Positions 8,785-16,735 of a stretch of 64,000 nucleotides of DNA are shown one piece after another; position 1 is the first letter of the stretch; the number at the start of each line of letters is the position of its first letter. This DNA comes from Actinobacteria bacterium OV320 (lineage in GTDB: Bacteria; Actinomycetota; Actinomycetes; Streptomycetales; Streptomycetaceae). Made by a program: the position numbers and the translations under genes. The stretch covers positions 248,001 to 312,000 of the forward strand of contig LJCX01000030.1 of NCBI GenBank assembly GCA_001298545.1, written 5' to 3'. Below the pieces are notes generated by a model. It saw nothing but the letters and a program-made list of their open reading frames with translations. It ran no database searches and was not told the origin of the DNA.

Positions 8785-10202
8785 CGTTCCTCCGCGGCGC
8801 GCAAGTGGTGCAGGGCGTAGGTGCGCCAGGGGCGCCAGGTGTCGGGGACGTCCACGCCGGGCGGCACGACGTCGGGGTCGCCGAGGGCACGGGCACGGAT
8901 CTCCGCGATCGTACGGGCGTCCAGTCCGGGCAGCGCGAGCAGTGCCTCCTCGGCGTCGTCCCGGTCGACGCCCGGGTCCAGCCGTACGGTGCCGTCGGCG
9001 AGGGCGGCGGTGAGGACACCCAGCGGCCCCTCGAACCCGGACCCGTCCCCTGGCTTGGCCCCTTCCCCGGACCCGGCCTGTGCCAGGACGGCCGGCTCGG
9101 GGAAGAGGTGGGTGAGGGTCCCGCAGGGCGCGTCGAGGGCCTTGCCGTAGGCGCGAACCAGCCGCTCGGCCGCCGCCCGCCCCACGACCGCCCGCACCGC
9201 GTACTCCTCCGGATCGGCGGCCCCCGGCGCACGCAGCCCTGGCCGGGCGGCGACCAGCGGGGCGAGCCTCGGGTCGGCGCCGAGCCGCTCGTCGACGGCG
9301 TACGGGTCGGAGTCGAGGTCGAGCAGCCTCCGCAGCCGCTGGACGGCGGTGGTGAGGTCGCGCGGGTCGGTGAGATGCAACCGGGCGTCGAGCCACCCAC
9401 CGGGGTGGACGGCCGAGGCACGGCCCGGGTCGCCCGCCCGCTCGTCGACGGCGACGATCCCGGTGCCGTACGGCAGTCGCAGCGTACGGCGGTAGGTGCG
9501 CCCGCCGGGCGGCCCGCTCACCTCCTCCACCCCGGCCACGGCCTCCCGTCGCAGCAGGTCGAACACGGCGCCCGCGTGGTAGGGGCCCCGGTGGGCGAGC
9601 CGCAGCGGGATCCCCGCGGACGGGGTGGCGGTGCGGCGGGTCGCACGGACCGCGGCCCGCAGTCCGGTCGGGGTCGTCGCGTACACGGTCCTGACGGTGT
9701 CGTTGAACTGACGCACGCTGGCGAACCCGGACGCGAAGGCGATCTCCGTGACCGGCAGGCCCGTCGTCTGGAGCAGGACCCGCGCGGTGTGCGCGCGCTG
9801 CGCCCGGGCGAGGGCGACCGGTCCCGCGCCGAGTTCGGTGGTGAGCTGCCGCTGCACCTGGCGGGCGCTGTAGCCGAGCCTTACGGCGAGCCCGGTGACG
9901 CCCTCCCGGTCGACGACGCCGTCACCGATCAGCCGCATGGCCCGGCCGACGACGTCGGCGCGCGCGTTCCAGTCGGCCGATCCCGGCACGGCGTCCGGGC
10001 GGCACCGTCGGCAGGCCCGGAAACCCGAGCCCTGCGCGGCGGCGGCCGTCGCGAAGAAACGCACGTTGTGGCGTTTCGGCGTCACGGCGGGGCAGCTGGG
10101 CCGGCAGTAGATGCCGGTGGTCTCGACGGCGAAGAAGAACTCGCCGTCGAACCGGGCATCCCTGCTGCGGACCGCCTCGTACCGCGTTTCCTGGTCCGTC
10201 AT
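8781..10202 (-). CDS. Ada-AlkA fusion: methyl-sensing AraC regulator joined to 3-methyladenine glycosylase
   Basis: 473 residues in three parts. Residues 1-80 are the Ada zinc domain with Cys33, Cys37, Cys64 and Cys67 (YCRPSC and CRRC), one of which takes a methyl group from phosphotriesters. Residues about 90-185 are an AraC-type DNA-binding domain. Residues about 195-473 are AlkA: an N-terminal domain, then a helix-hairpin-helix glycosylase. Ada's own O6-methylguanine domain is absent and is supplied by the overlapping ogt gene. The usual hairpin LPGIGPWTA reads LPGLDARTI here, losing the Gly and Trp, while the later GDPDVVPPG with the likely catalytic Asp is kept. Glycosylase activity is therefore less certain. 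Confidence 0.9.
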   Translation of the reverse strand: MTDQETRYEAVRSRDARFDGEFFFAVETTGIYCRPSCPAVTPKRHNVRFFATAAAAQGSGFRACRRCRPDAVPGSADWNARADVVGRAMRLIGDGVVDREGVTGLAVRLGYSARQVQRQLTTELGAGPVALARAQRAHTARVLLQTTGLPVTEIAFASGFASVRQFNDTVRTVYATTPTGLRAAVRATRRTATPSAGIPLRLAHRGPYHAGAVFDLLRREAVAGVEEVSGPPGGRTYRRTLRLPYGTGIVAVDERAGDPGRASAVHPGGWLDARLHLTDPRDLTTAVQRLRRLLDLDSDPYAVDERLGADPRLAPLVAARPGLRAPGAADPEEYAVRAVVGRAAAERLVRAYGKALDAPCGTLTHLFPEPAVLAQAGSGEGAKPGDGSGFEGPLGVLTAALADGTVRLDPGVDRDDAEEALLALPGLDARTIAEIRARALGDPDVVPPGVDVPDTWRPWRTYALHHLRAAEER

Positions 10203-10280
10203 GGACTCCAGTCTTCGCGCCCGGGAGAAACGGTGCTAGCGGAAATCGGACGTGACATTGCACCGGAAACGGGTTGCCGG

Positions 10281-10427
10281 CCCGGCAAGTGTTACCGGAC
10301 CGCCCGCGCATTCCGGACCGCCCACGTAGTGCCGGACCGCCCACGTAGTGCCGGACCGCCCACGTAGTGCCGGACCGCCCACGCGGTGCCGGACCGCCCA
10401 CGTAGTGCCGGTCCGGCAAGCGTTACC
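10281..10427. repeat. 19-bp tandem repeat (five full units) between matching flanks
   Basis: Five units of CCGGACCGCCCACGTAGTG run from 10313 to 10407; the fourth has CGG for TAG-side bases (CACGCGGTG). A diverged 18-bp unit precedes them at 10295. Both sides carry nearly the same word: CCGGCAAGTGTTACCG on the left (about 10282-10297) and CCGGCAAGCGTTACCG on the right (about 10412-10427). The block sits in the upstream region of the Ada-AlkA gene and behind the end of rsgA, so copy number could change the spacing of the ada promoter. Confidence 0.85.
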
Positions 10428-10441
10428 GCAACAGTTACGTG

Positions 10442-11587
10442 TTACCGCGGCGGAGCGGGTCGCCACGGCCCGCGCCCTCGCTTCGCCTCTCCCGCGGCCC
10501 GGCCGGCGGCCTGCTTGCGCTTCCAGTCCTGGCGGACGTCGGCACGCACGCGGGCGTCGGACTTGGCGACGATCCACTGGTTCTCCCGGACGAGCTTGTG
10601 GTAGCTCTCCAACCGTCGCGTCGGCAGTTGCCCGTCCTCGACGGCCGCCCGCACCGCGCACCCCGGTTCGGACTCGTGCGCGCAGTCGTGGAACCGGCAG
10701 TCCCGGGCGAACTCCTCGATCTCCGCGAAGACCTGCCCGACCCCGGTGCCGGCGTCCCAGAGGCCGACGCCGCGCAGTCCGGGCGTGTCGATGAGAACGC
10801 CCCCGCCGGGCAGCGGCAGCAGGTTGCGGGTGGTGGTGGTGTGCCGCCCCTTGCCGTCCATGTCGCGGGTGGCCTGGACGCCCATCACGTCCTCGCCGAC
10901 GAGCGCGTTCGCGAGCGTCGACTTGCCCGCGCCGGACGCCCCGAGCAGCACGGAGGTGCCCCGCCCGAGGAGTGCGGCGAGTTCCTCGACGCCGTCGCCG
11001 TCCCGCGCGCAGACGGTGAGCACGGGGACGCCGGGCGCGCTCGCCTCGACGTCCTCGACGAGGTACGACAGCGCGAGCGGGTCGGGCACCAGGTCGGCCT
11101 TGGTGAGCACGACGACGGGCTGGGCGCCGGACTCCCAGGCCAGCGCCAGGAACCGCTCGATGCGGCCGAGGTCGAGTTCGACGGCCAGGGACATCGCGAC
11201 GACGGCGTGGTCGACGTTGGCGGCGAGGATCTGTCCTTCGGACCGCTTGGAGGAGGTGGAACGTACGAAGGCCGTACGGCGCGTCAGAAGTGTCTGTACG
11301 TATCGCGGATCGGCGTCCTCGGGGTCGACGGCGACCCAGTCGCCCGTGCACACGACCTTCAGCGGGTCGCGGGGAACGACGAACTCGGTGTCGGCGCGCA
11401 CGATGCCCGCCGCGGTGACGACATCGCACAGCCCACGGTCGACCCGCACCACGCGGCCGGGCAGCAGGCCCCGCTCGGCGTGAGGGGCGAACTCGGCTTC
11501 CCGGTCGGCGTCCCAGCCGTACGCGGCGAGAGGCAGCGGCGAAGCCGAAGAAGAGGAGGGGGAGGTGGAGGTGGAGAAGAAATGCAA
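10442..11587 (-). CDS. rsgA: Ribosome small-subunit-dependent GTPase A
   Basis: 381 residues. It is a circularly permuted GTPase: an OB-fold N-terminal part, then G4 (LTKADL), G1 (GASGAGKST) and G3 (DTPGLR) in the permuted order, and a zinc-binding tail (CRFHDCAHESEPGC). RsgA proteins help mature the 30S subunit. The frame starts with TTG at 11587, preceded by GAAGGG; no ATG lies nearby, so TTG is the best start, though a later GTG cannot be excluded. The first 18 residues are a low-complexity Ser run unlike the family. A short leader-like frame (11648-11722) lies 60 nt upstream. Confidence 0.9.
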   Translation of the reverse strand: MHFFSTSTSPSSSSASPLPLAAYGWDADREAEFAPHAERGLLPGRVVRVDRGLCDVVTAAGIVRADTEFVVPRDPLKVVCTGDWVAVDPEDADPRYVQTLLTRRTAFVRSTSSKRSEGQILAANVDHAVVAMSLAVELDLGRIERFLALAWESGAQPVVVLTKADLVPDPLALSYLVEDVEASAPGVPVLTVCARDGDGVEELAALLGRGTSVLLGASGAGKSTLANALVGEDVMGVQATRDMDGKGRHTTTTRNLLPLPGGGVLIDTPGLRGVGLWDAGTGVGQVFAEIEEFARDCRFHDCAHESEPGCAVRAAVEDGQLPTRRLESYHKLVRENQWIVAKSDARVRADVRQDWKRKQAAGRAAGEAKRGRGPWRPAPPR

Positions 11588-11647
11588 GGGGGACCCTTCA
11601 CAGGGGCGGCCCCGGCAGCGCTCGCGTAGGCGAGGCGGAAGAAGTGG

Positions 11648-11722
11648 TCAGCCGGAGACCGCGGAGGTGGAGTGAACGAACGTCTGGTCGCTGCGAACAG
11701 CACCCTTCTCGGCGACAGTCAT
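11648..11722 (-). CDS. Possible 24-residue leader peptide upstream of rsgA
   Basis: A short frame, MTVAEKGAVRSDQTFVHSTS followed by AVSG, starts at ATG 11722 behind a strong site (GGGAGG, 8 nt before ATG). It ends 60 nt before the TTG start of rsgA on the same strand. The ribosome site is much better than that of rsgA, which suggests the frame is translated and may tune rsgA expression. Nothing is known of the peptide. It is too short for codon statistics and needs conservation evidence. Confidence 0.4.
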   Translation of the reverse strand: MTVAEKGAVRSDQTFVHSTSAVSG

Positions 11723-11861
11723 CGGTCACACCTCCCGTTCCTCAGGTTCCTCACACGACTGACAGCGCGGCCGTCGGCCCCGCTCAAAGCTCCCTCAGCA
11801 TAGGGGCGCAGGAAGCCGGTTGCCACCCCATTCCGGCCCGCTCGCCGCCGTCGCCACGCGC

Positions 11862-11882
11862 GCGTGGCCGACGCGGCCACGC
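11862..11882 (-). terminator. Hairpin downstream of the CBM2 sensor gene
   Basis: An 8-bp perfect stem (GCGTGGCC, 11862-11869, with 11875-11882) and a 5-nt loop lie about 140 bp past the stop of the leftward gene at 12021. It is a plausible factor-independent terminator separating that gene from rsgA. The 300 bp from 11723 to 12020 otherwise hold no convincing gene. Confidence 0.5.
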
Positions 11883-12020
11883 CCGTCCGGGATCACCCTT
11901 CCCGCTCGGCGCGAGACCCCGGCCCCGAGTCCCTGGGCGCGCAGAGCGAGGGCGGGAACCCCGCCCCCCTCTCCGTCCCGCGCCCCGCTCTCCGTCGGCG
12001 CCCGGTTCAGCCGTCGGTCG

Positions 12021-13532
12021 TCAAGAGCTCGTGCACGTCTGCCCGTTGAGGGTGAACGCGTACGGCGCGCTGTTCTTGTTCTGCCAGGAGGCGAGGAAAC
12101 CGAAGGTGAGCGTGCCGTTCGCGGAGACGGACCTGTTGTAGTCGGCGGCGGTCGCGGTGACCCGTGAGCCGTCCTGGGCAAGGCTCGCGTCCCACATCTG
12201 GTCGACCTTCTGGCCGTCGCGGAAGGACCAGGCCACGCGCCAGCCGTCGAGCGTCACGGCGGTGGTGACGGTGACGGTGGCCTGGAAGCCGTCGGGCCAC
12301 TGGTTGACGAGGTCGTACGTGACCTCGCAGGCCGCCGCCTCCTCGCTTCCGCCGGCACCGGAACCGGCACCGGCGGTGGCCGAGGAGGTGCCCTGGGGCT
12401 CGGGGTCGGGCTTCCCGGCATCGTTGCCGCCGGTCGCCGAGGGCGTACCGCTCGCGGACGGCGCCGGGCGGGACGAGGACGGCGCGGCAGAGGTGGCGGG
12501 ATCGGCGGACGGCAGGACGGAACCGGGGCCGGCCACCGGGGTGCTGTCCGCGGGGTTGCCCTGGGCGACGTTCTCGCCGCCGCTGCCGGCGCCGGTGTCG
12601 CCGGGCATCATCGACACGGCGAGCGCCACCACGGAGACCAGGGCGGCGGCGGCCAGCATGCCGCCCCGCAGCATGCGCGCCCTGCTCGCGGCGACCTGTT
12701 CCGCCGCGCCCCCGGCGTCCGGCGCGTCCGGGCGGCCGGGGCCGAGGCGCACCTCGGTGGCCCGGCGGCGGCGCTCCAGGTAGGCGAGGCCGCCCCAGCC
12801 GATGACGCCCTGCGCGAGGGCGGCGGGCAGGCCGCCCCCGTGCAGCCGCAGACAGGCGGCGGCCTCCGCGCACTCCACGCAGGTGGCGAGGTGGCGGGAG
12901 AGATCGGGGGGCGTGTCGGCGGCGGGCGAGCGGGTGACGGCATCCAGGAGCCGGACGTAGCTGCGGCACTCCGCGTCCATCGGCGTGTCGAGATGGTTGC
13001 GGTGGCAGCGGTCCCGGAACAGTCCGCGGACCTGGTTCAGCTCCTCCACGGCGGCGGTCGGGTCGAGGCCCTGCCTGCGGACCACAGCCTGCAGCGGCAG
13101 CGCCTCGACCTCCGCCAGCCACAGCAGAGCGGCGTCCGGTTCCTGCATGTCACGCAGTCCGCGCAGGGCGATGGGGCGGCTCAGGGGCGGTCCGACATAC
13201 CGTGCGGCCTTGTCGGAGTTGAGCCACAGGCGCAGATCGGGGTCGAGTTTGTGGCCCTGTCCCCGGGCCTCCCAGGCGGCGGCCGTGGTGCGTACGGCGG
13301 TCAGCAGCAGCGGGATCCGGGGCAGCCGGGACGAGCGGCGGCCGGCACCTCGTGCGGTACCGTCCTCGGCGGCGCGGGCCTCGCGTATGCCGAGTGCGAA
13401 CGCCTCACGGGCCAGCTGGTTCGCCGCGGTCGAGCCGGACGTACACAGATCGGCGTACGACAGGACGGCGTCCCAGCACTCGGAGAACAGCGCGGCCTCG
13501 GCGGCGTCCTTCGGGGTCGGCAGGTCGGGCAT
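12021..13532 (-). CDS. Membrane sensor fusing sigma-like region, anti-sigma-type zinc finger and extracellular CBM2
   Basis: 503 residues. Residues 1-180 resemble an ECF-sigma-like module: a sigma2-like start (LFSECWDAVLSYADLC) and a sigma4-like end (LLWLAEVEALPLQAVVRRQG). Residues 208-225 hold H214-x3-C218-x2-C221, the zinc-finger signature of anti-sigma factors. Residues about 291-308 are a membrane span, followed by a 90-residue Ser/Pro/Gly linker. Residues 401-503 are a family 2 carbohydrate-binding module, with terminal cysteines at 402 and 500 and Trp412, Trp431, Trp435 and Trp483. I infer a surface polysaccharide receptor that signals to transcription. No separate partner sigma gene is adjacent. 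The start has GGAGAC upstream. Confidence 0.8.
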   Translation of the reverse strand: MPDLPTPKDAAEAALFSECWDAVLSYADLCTSGSTAANQLAREAFALGIREARAAEDGTARGAGRRSSRLPRIPLLLTAVRTTAAAWEARGQGHKLDPDLRLWLNSDKAARYVGPPLSRPIALRGLRDMQEPDAALLWLAEVEALPLQAVVRRQGLDPTAAVEELNQVRGLFRDRCHRNHLDTPMDAECRSYVRLLDAVTRSPAADTPPDLSRHLATCVECAEAAACLRLHGGGLPAALAQGVIGWGGLAYLERRRRATEVRLGPGRPDAPDAGGAAEQVAASRARMLRGGMLAAAALVSVVALAVSMMPGDTGAGSGGENVAQGNPADSTPVAGPGSVLPSADPATSAAPSSSRPAPSASGTPSATGGNDAGKPDPEPQGTSSATAGAGSGAGGSEEAAACEVTYDLVNQWPDGFQATVTVTTAVTLDGWRVAWSFRDGQKVDQMWDASLAQDGSRVTATAADYNRSVSANGTLTFGFLASWQNKNSAPYAFTLNGQTCTSS

Positions 13533-13872
13533 GAGTCTCCTGCATCCACAAGCGAGGTCAACTCACCATGACGGCAATGGAGTTGGGGGGAACCTCGCGG
13601 CAGGGGCAGAGCTTTTCACGTTTCCAACACAACTGACAAGCGCCCTGTTCAGATGTCATGTCAGGACAGCAGGACAGACAGCTGAACGGGACGACGAGAA
13701 GGCGGCCGCGCCCGGTACTCCGGCCTCCAGTACGGACGCGGACCGCCCTGTGTTCACTGTCGGCGCCATGTTGCGACACCGCTTTCGCGAACTTTTTCGC
13801 GAACTTCTCGCGGATTGCACCGCGGGCCGCTTCGCGGGCGGCCTTCGCGGACCGTGGTGACCGTTGCGCGGA
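13533..13872. other. 340-bp upstream region of the CBM2 sensor gene
   Basis: This lies between the radical SAM gene and the CBM2 sensor gene on the same strand. It contains two TTCGCGAA palindromes (listed separately) and a comparatively AT-rich stretch near 13590-13670. A 73-codon leftward frame (13558-13779) ends 25 bp before the sensor start and has several cysteines, but its codon use is poor, so I do not call it. Confidence 0.5.
13784..13803. promoter_or_regulatory. Tandem TTCGCGAA palindromes, possible operator
   Basis: TTCGCGAA occurs at 13784-13791 and again at 13796-13803, 12 bp apart, with a degenerate third copy (TTCTCGCGG) just after. It lies about 250 bp upstream of the CBM2 sensor start and just after the radical SAM stop. 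Same-face spacing close to one helical turn fits a dimeric repressor or activator. Confidence 0.45.
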
Positions 13873-15192
13873 CTATACGGTCGCCGGGTCCTCCGCCGGA
13901 AGGCTGTCCATGAAGGAGCTGACGGAGAACACGGCGCGGCCGGGTCCGGGCAGTCCGTAGCCGGGAGGCGAGGAGAGACCGAACTCGTCCATGGTGGCGC
14001 GATAGGCCTCCAGCAGCCGGATGTGGTACTCCAGCGGCGCACCCTGCGGGTTGGCCTTGCCCAGCGGGGTGGTGGGCTCCGGGCACCAGGTGGTGAAGCG
14101 CGGCGTGATGCCCTGCGACATGAAGAAACGCAGGCCCTCCGTGGTGGAGGCGATGGCCTCGTCCACGGTGGTGAAACCGAACGGCTCGGCCATCTCCACC
14201 CCCGCGACGAAGTTGGGGATCACGTTGCGCGCGCCGAAGATCTCCGCCGAGTCCAGGATCCGCTTGTGCCACTCGTCACGGCCGACGTAGCGCTCCTTGC
14301 CCGGGCAGTACAGCTCGAACAGCCGGCGGTCCCACACCTCGTAGTTGGGGTGGTAGATCTGCACCCCGTAGTCCTTGAAGCGCTGCACGTCGTCGCGGGG
14401 CAGCGCCTGGGCGACGACCTTGCCGATCCAGCGGCCCGGGAAGCGCTCCTCGATGGCCTTGGCGTAGTGACCGTAGAAGTCGGCCTCGTCCCGGCCGGCG
14501 ACGGTCTTGGTGATCGCGCCACCGGTGAGGGTGTAGGCGGTGGACGCCTTCTGGGTGTCGTACCGGTCGATGATCTCCAGGGCTTCGAGGACCTCCTCGA
14601 CGTCCTTCACGCCCGTGTACGGCCGGCCGGCCGCCTTGTGCTGGCGCCAGTTGTGGTTGATGTCGCAGTACTGGCACTCCTCCTTGGCGCCGAAGTACTG
14701 ACACACCCGGAAAACGGTCAGATAGATCAGGTAACCCCACTGGATGGTCGGGGCGACCTCCATGACGGACTTCCCGTTGGAGAGCTTGTGCCGGTAGTAC
14801 TCCGGCATCGGCGGCACGCCGACGTCGGCGATGCGCTTTCCGTCGAGGTAGAGCCCGAGCAGACCTTCGTCGTCCGCCGCGACACGGTACGGGGAGGACG
14901 GATTCACCCGGACCGAGACGACCGTCCGCCGCAGGTCGTAGGGGCCTCCCGTGAGGATGATCTCCTCCGGCGGGCGCCGCAGCGCGGCCTCGCCCAGCTC
15001 GGGCAGGGTGCCGTGGTCGAAGGAGAAGATGAAGTAGGACTTCGGTTTGACCTCGCCCGACTCGTTGTCACTGAGGGCGGAGGGGTCGAAGGCCACGCCT
15101 CCGCGCAGCAGGTCCTCCTTGAAGACGGCCTCCCGCGGAACATGCGGAAACCGCTCCATCAGATCCTCGACCAGCGCGGTACGGCTGTCCAT
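13873..15192 (-). CDS. Orphan radical SAM protein with CX8CX2C cluster
   Basis: 439 residues from ATG at 15192 behind GGGAGGAGAG. The likely iron-sulfur site is C164, C173 and C176 in FRVCQYFGAKEECQYCD: spacing CX8CX2C rather than the canonical CX3CX2C, with an aromatic before the last Cys as usual. Glycine-rich (YTLTGGAIT) and late beta-barrel motifs (QIYHPNYEVWD, NVIPNFVAGVE) follow, fitting a TIM-barrel radical SAM core. About 150 residues precede the cluster. I do not recognise a named substrate family. No maturase partner, precursor peptide or pathway gene is adjacent. It is divergent from the alditol oxidase gene. Confidence 0.8.
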   Translation of the reverse strand: MDSRTALVEDLMERFPHVPREAVFKEDLLRGGVAFDPSALSDNESGEVKPKSYFIFSFDHGTLPELGEAALRRPPEEIILTGGPYDLRRTVVSVRVNPSSPYRVAADDEGLLGLYLDGKRIADVGVPPMPEYYRHKLSNGKSVMEVAPTIQWGYLIYLTVFRVCQYFGAKEECQYCDINHNWRQHKAAGRPYTGVKDVEEVLEALEIIDRYDTQKASTAYTLTGGAITKTVAGRDEADFYGHYAKAIEERFPGRWIGKVVAQALPRDDVQRFKDYGVQIYHPNYEVWDRRLFELYCPGKERYVGRDEWHKRILDSAEIFGARNVIPNFVAGVEMAEPFGFTTVDEAIASTTEGLRFFMSQGITPRFTTWCPEPTTPLGKANPQGAPLEYHIRLLEAYRATMDEFGLSSPPGYGLPGPGRAVFSVSSFMDSLPAEDPATV

Positions 15193-15341
15193 CCGTCTCT
15201 CCTCCCGGCTCAGGCGTACGACTCCTCACGGTATGCCCCCGGCCGCGCCGAGGTGGGGGCGGGGGCCTCGTGTTGCGGGCAGGGTAGGTTCCACCTGGGA
15301 ATTCCGGGTTCTCGATCTCCTCGGGAGGGGCGAGCAGTCGC

Positions 15342-16586
15342 ATGACAGAAACCGTTACCAACTGGGCCGGCAACATCACCTTCGCCGCCGGCGAACTGCA
15401 CCGTCCGCGCTCTCTCGACGCGCTCCGCTCGCTGGTGGCGCGGAGCGGGCGGGTGCGGGTGCTGGGCAGCGGGCACTCGTTCAACGAGATCGCCGAGCCC
15501 GGCGTCGACGGGGTGCTGCTGTCGCTGGGCGCGCTGGCCGGTGAGGTCGACGTCGACACGGCGGCCCGGACCGTGCGGGTCGCGGGCGGGGTCCGGTACG
15601 CCGAGCTGGCGCGCCGCGTGCACGAGCGCGGGCTCGCGCTGGCGAACATGGCCTCCCTGCCGCACATCTCGGTCGCCGGGTCGGTGGCCACCGGTACCCA
15701 CGGGTCGGGGGTCGGCAACGGCTCGCTCGCCTCGGCCGTACGGGAGGTGGAGATCGTCACCGCCGATGGCTCGACCGTCGTCATCGGACGCGGCGACCGG
15801 CGGTTCGATGGGGCCGTCACCTCGCTGGGCGCTCTCGGCGTGGTCACCGCGCTCGTCCTCGATCTGCAGCCCGGCTTCGAGGTCGAGCAGCACACGTTCA
15901 CCGAACTGCCCCTGGACGGGCTGGACTTCGAGACCGTCGCGGGAGCCGCGTACAGCGTCAGCCTGTTCACCGACTGGGGCGCGCCCGGCTTCCGGCAGGT
16001 GTGGCTGAAACGGCGCACGGACGAGCCCCTCGCCGACTTCCCGTGGGCCACGCCGGCCGTGGAGGCGCTGCATCCGGTGCCGGGGATGCCGGCGGTCAAC
16101 TGCACCGAGCAGTTCGGGGTGCCGGGGCCGTGGCACGAGCGGTTGCCGCACTTCCGGGCGGAGTTCACCCCGAGCAGCGGGAACGAGCTGCAGAGCGAGT
16201 ACCTGCTGGCGCGCCGGCATGCCACCGAGGCGTTGTATGCGATCGACGGTATCCGGCAGACGGTCGCCCCCGTGCTCCAGGTGTGCGAGGTGCGTACGGT
16301 GGCCGCCGACGAGCAGTGGCTGAGCCCTTCCTACGGGCGGGACACCGTGGCGCTGCACTTCACCTGGGTCGAGGACACGGCCGCCGTGCTCCCGGTGGTG
16401 CGGGCGGTGGAAGCCGCGCTGGAGCCCTTCGAGCCGCGGCCGCACTGGGGCAAGGTGTTCGAGATGCCGGCCGATGTGATCCGCGGACGGTATCCCCGGA
16501 TCGACGACTTCACGGCCCTCGCACGGGTGCTGGATCCGGCCGGGAAGTTCACCAACGCCTTCGTGCGGGACGTCCTGGCCGGCTGA
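15342..16586 (+). CDS. aldO: Alditol oxidase (FAD, vanillyl-alcohol-oxidase family)
   Basis: 414 residues, very like AldO of S. coelicolor, a soluble oxidase that turns xylitol, sorbitol and similar polyols into aldoses with release of H2O2. His45 in LGSGHSFNEI is the expected site of covalent FAD. The catalytic trio is present as Glu316 and Arg318 (VCEVRTV) and Lys371 (HWGKVF). The FAD-binding stretch SVAGSVATGTHGSG is intact. The start is ATG at 15342. The ROK regulator and sugar importer next to it may supply or control sugar-alcohol substrates. Confidence 0.93.
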   Translation: MTETVTNWAGNITFAAGELHRPRSLDALRSLVARSGRVRVLGSGHSFNEIAEPGVDGVLLSLGALAGEVDVDTAARTVRVAGGVRYAELARRVHERGLALANMASLPHISVAGSVATGTHGSGVGNGSLASAVREVEIVTADGSTVVIGRGDRRFDGAVTSLGALGVVTALVLDLQPGFEVEQHTFTELPLDGLDFETVAGAAYSVSLFTDWGAPGFRQVWLKRRTDEPLADFPWATPAVEALHPVPGMPAVNCTEQFGVPGPWHERLPHFRAEFTPSSGNELQSEYLLARRHATEALYAIDGIRQTVAPVLQVCEVRTVAADEQWLSPSYGRDTVALHFTWVEDTAAVLPVVRAVEAALEPFEPRPHWGKVFEMPADVIRGRYPRIDDFTALARVLDPAGKFTNAFVRDVLAG

Positions 16587-16620
16587 GCACGCGACTCCGG
16601 GCGACTTTATAAAGCCCCTT

Positions 16621-16640
16621 TCCTAACCCCTTGTCGAACG
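16621..16640. promoter_or_regulatory. Putative ROK operator upstream of the ROK gene
   Basis: TCCTAACCCCTTGTCGAACG, extended by GTTCGG to give CGAACGGTTCG, lies about 100 bp before the ROK start. Nearly the same word (TCCAACCCCTTGCCGAA) lies at 18624-18640 before the sugar-binding protein gene. A shared site before a regulator and its neighbouring transporter suggests autoregulated control. Confidence 0.5.
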
Positions 16641-16735
16641 GTTCGGCAGCCCATAGCCTGGCGCGGCGCCGGTGCCGTCGCAGTGCGGGCCCGCCCGCCA
16701 CGGAAGGGCACGGAAGGGATGAGGGGGCACGCTGC

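Noticed and set aside
13558..13779. 73-codon leftward frame with seven cysteines just before the CBM2 sensor gene
   Set aside because: The Cys pattern (CQLCW, LCPC) is tempting as a zinc ribbon, but the codons are AT-rich at third positions and no ribosome site supports a start. It overlaps the likely promoter of the sensor gene.
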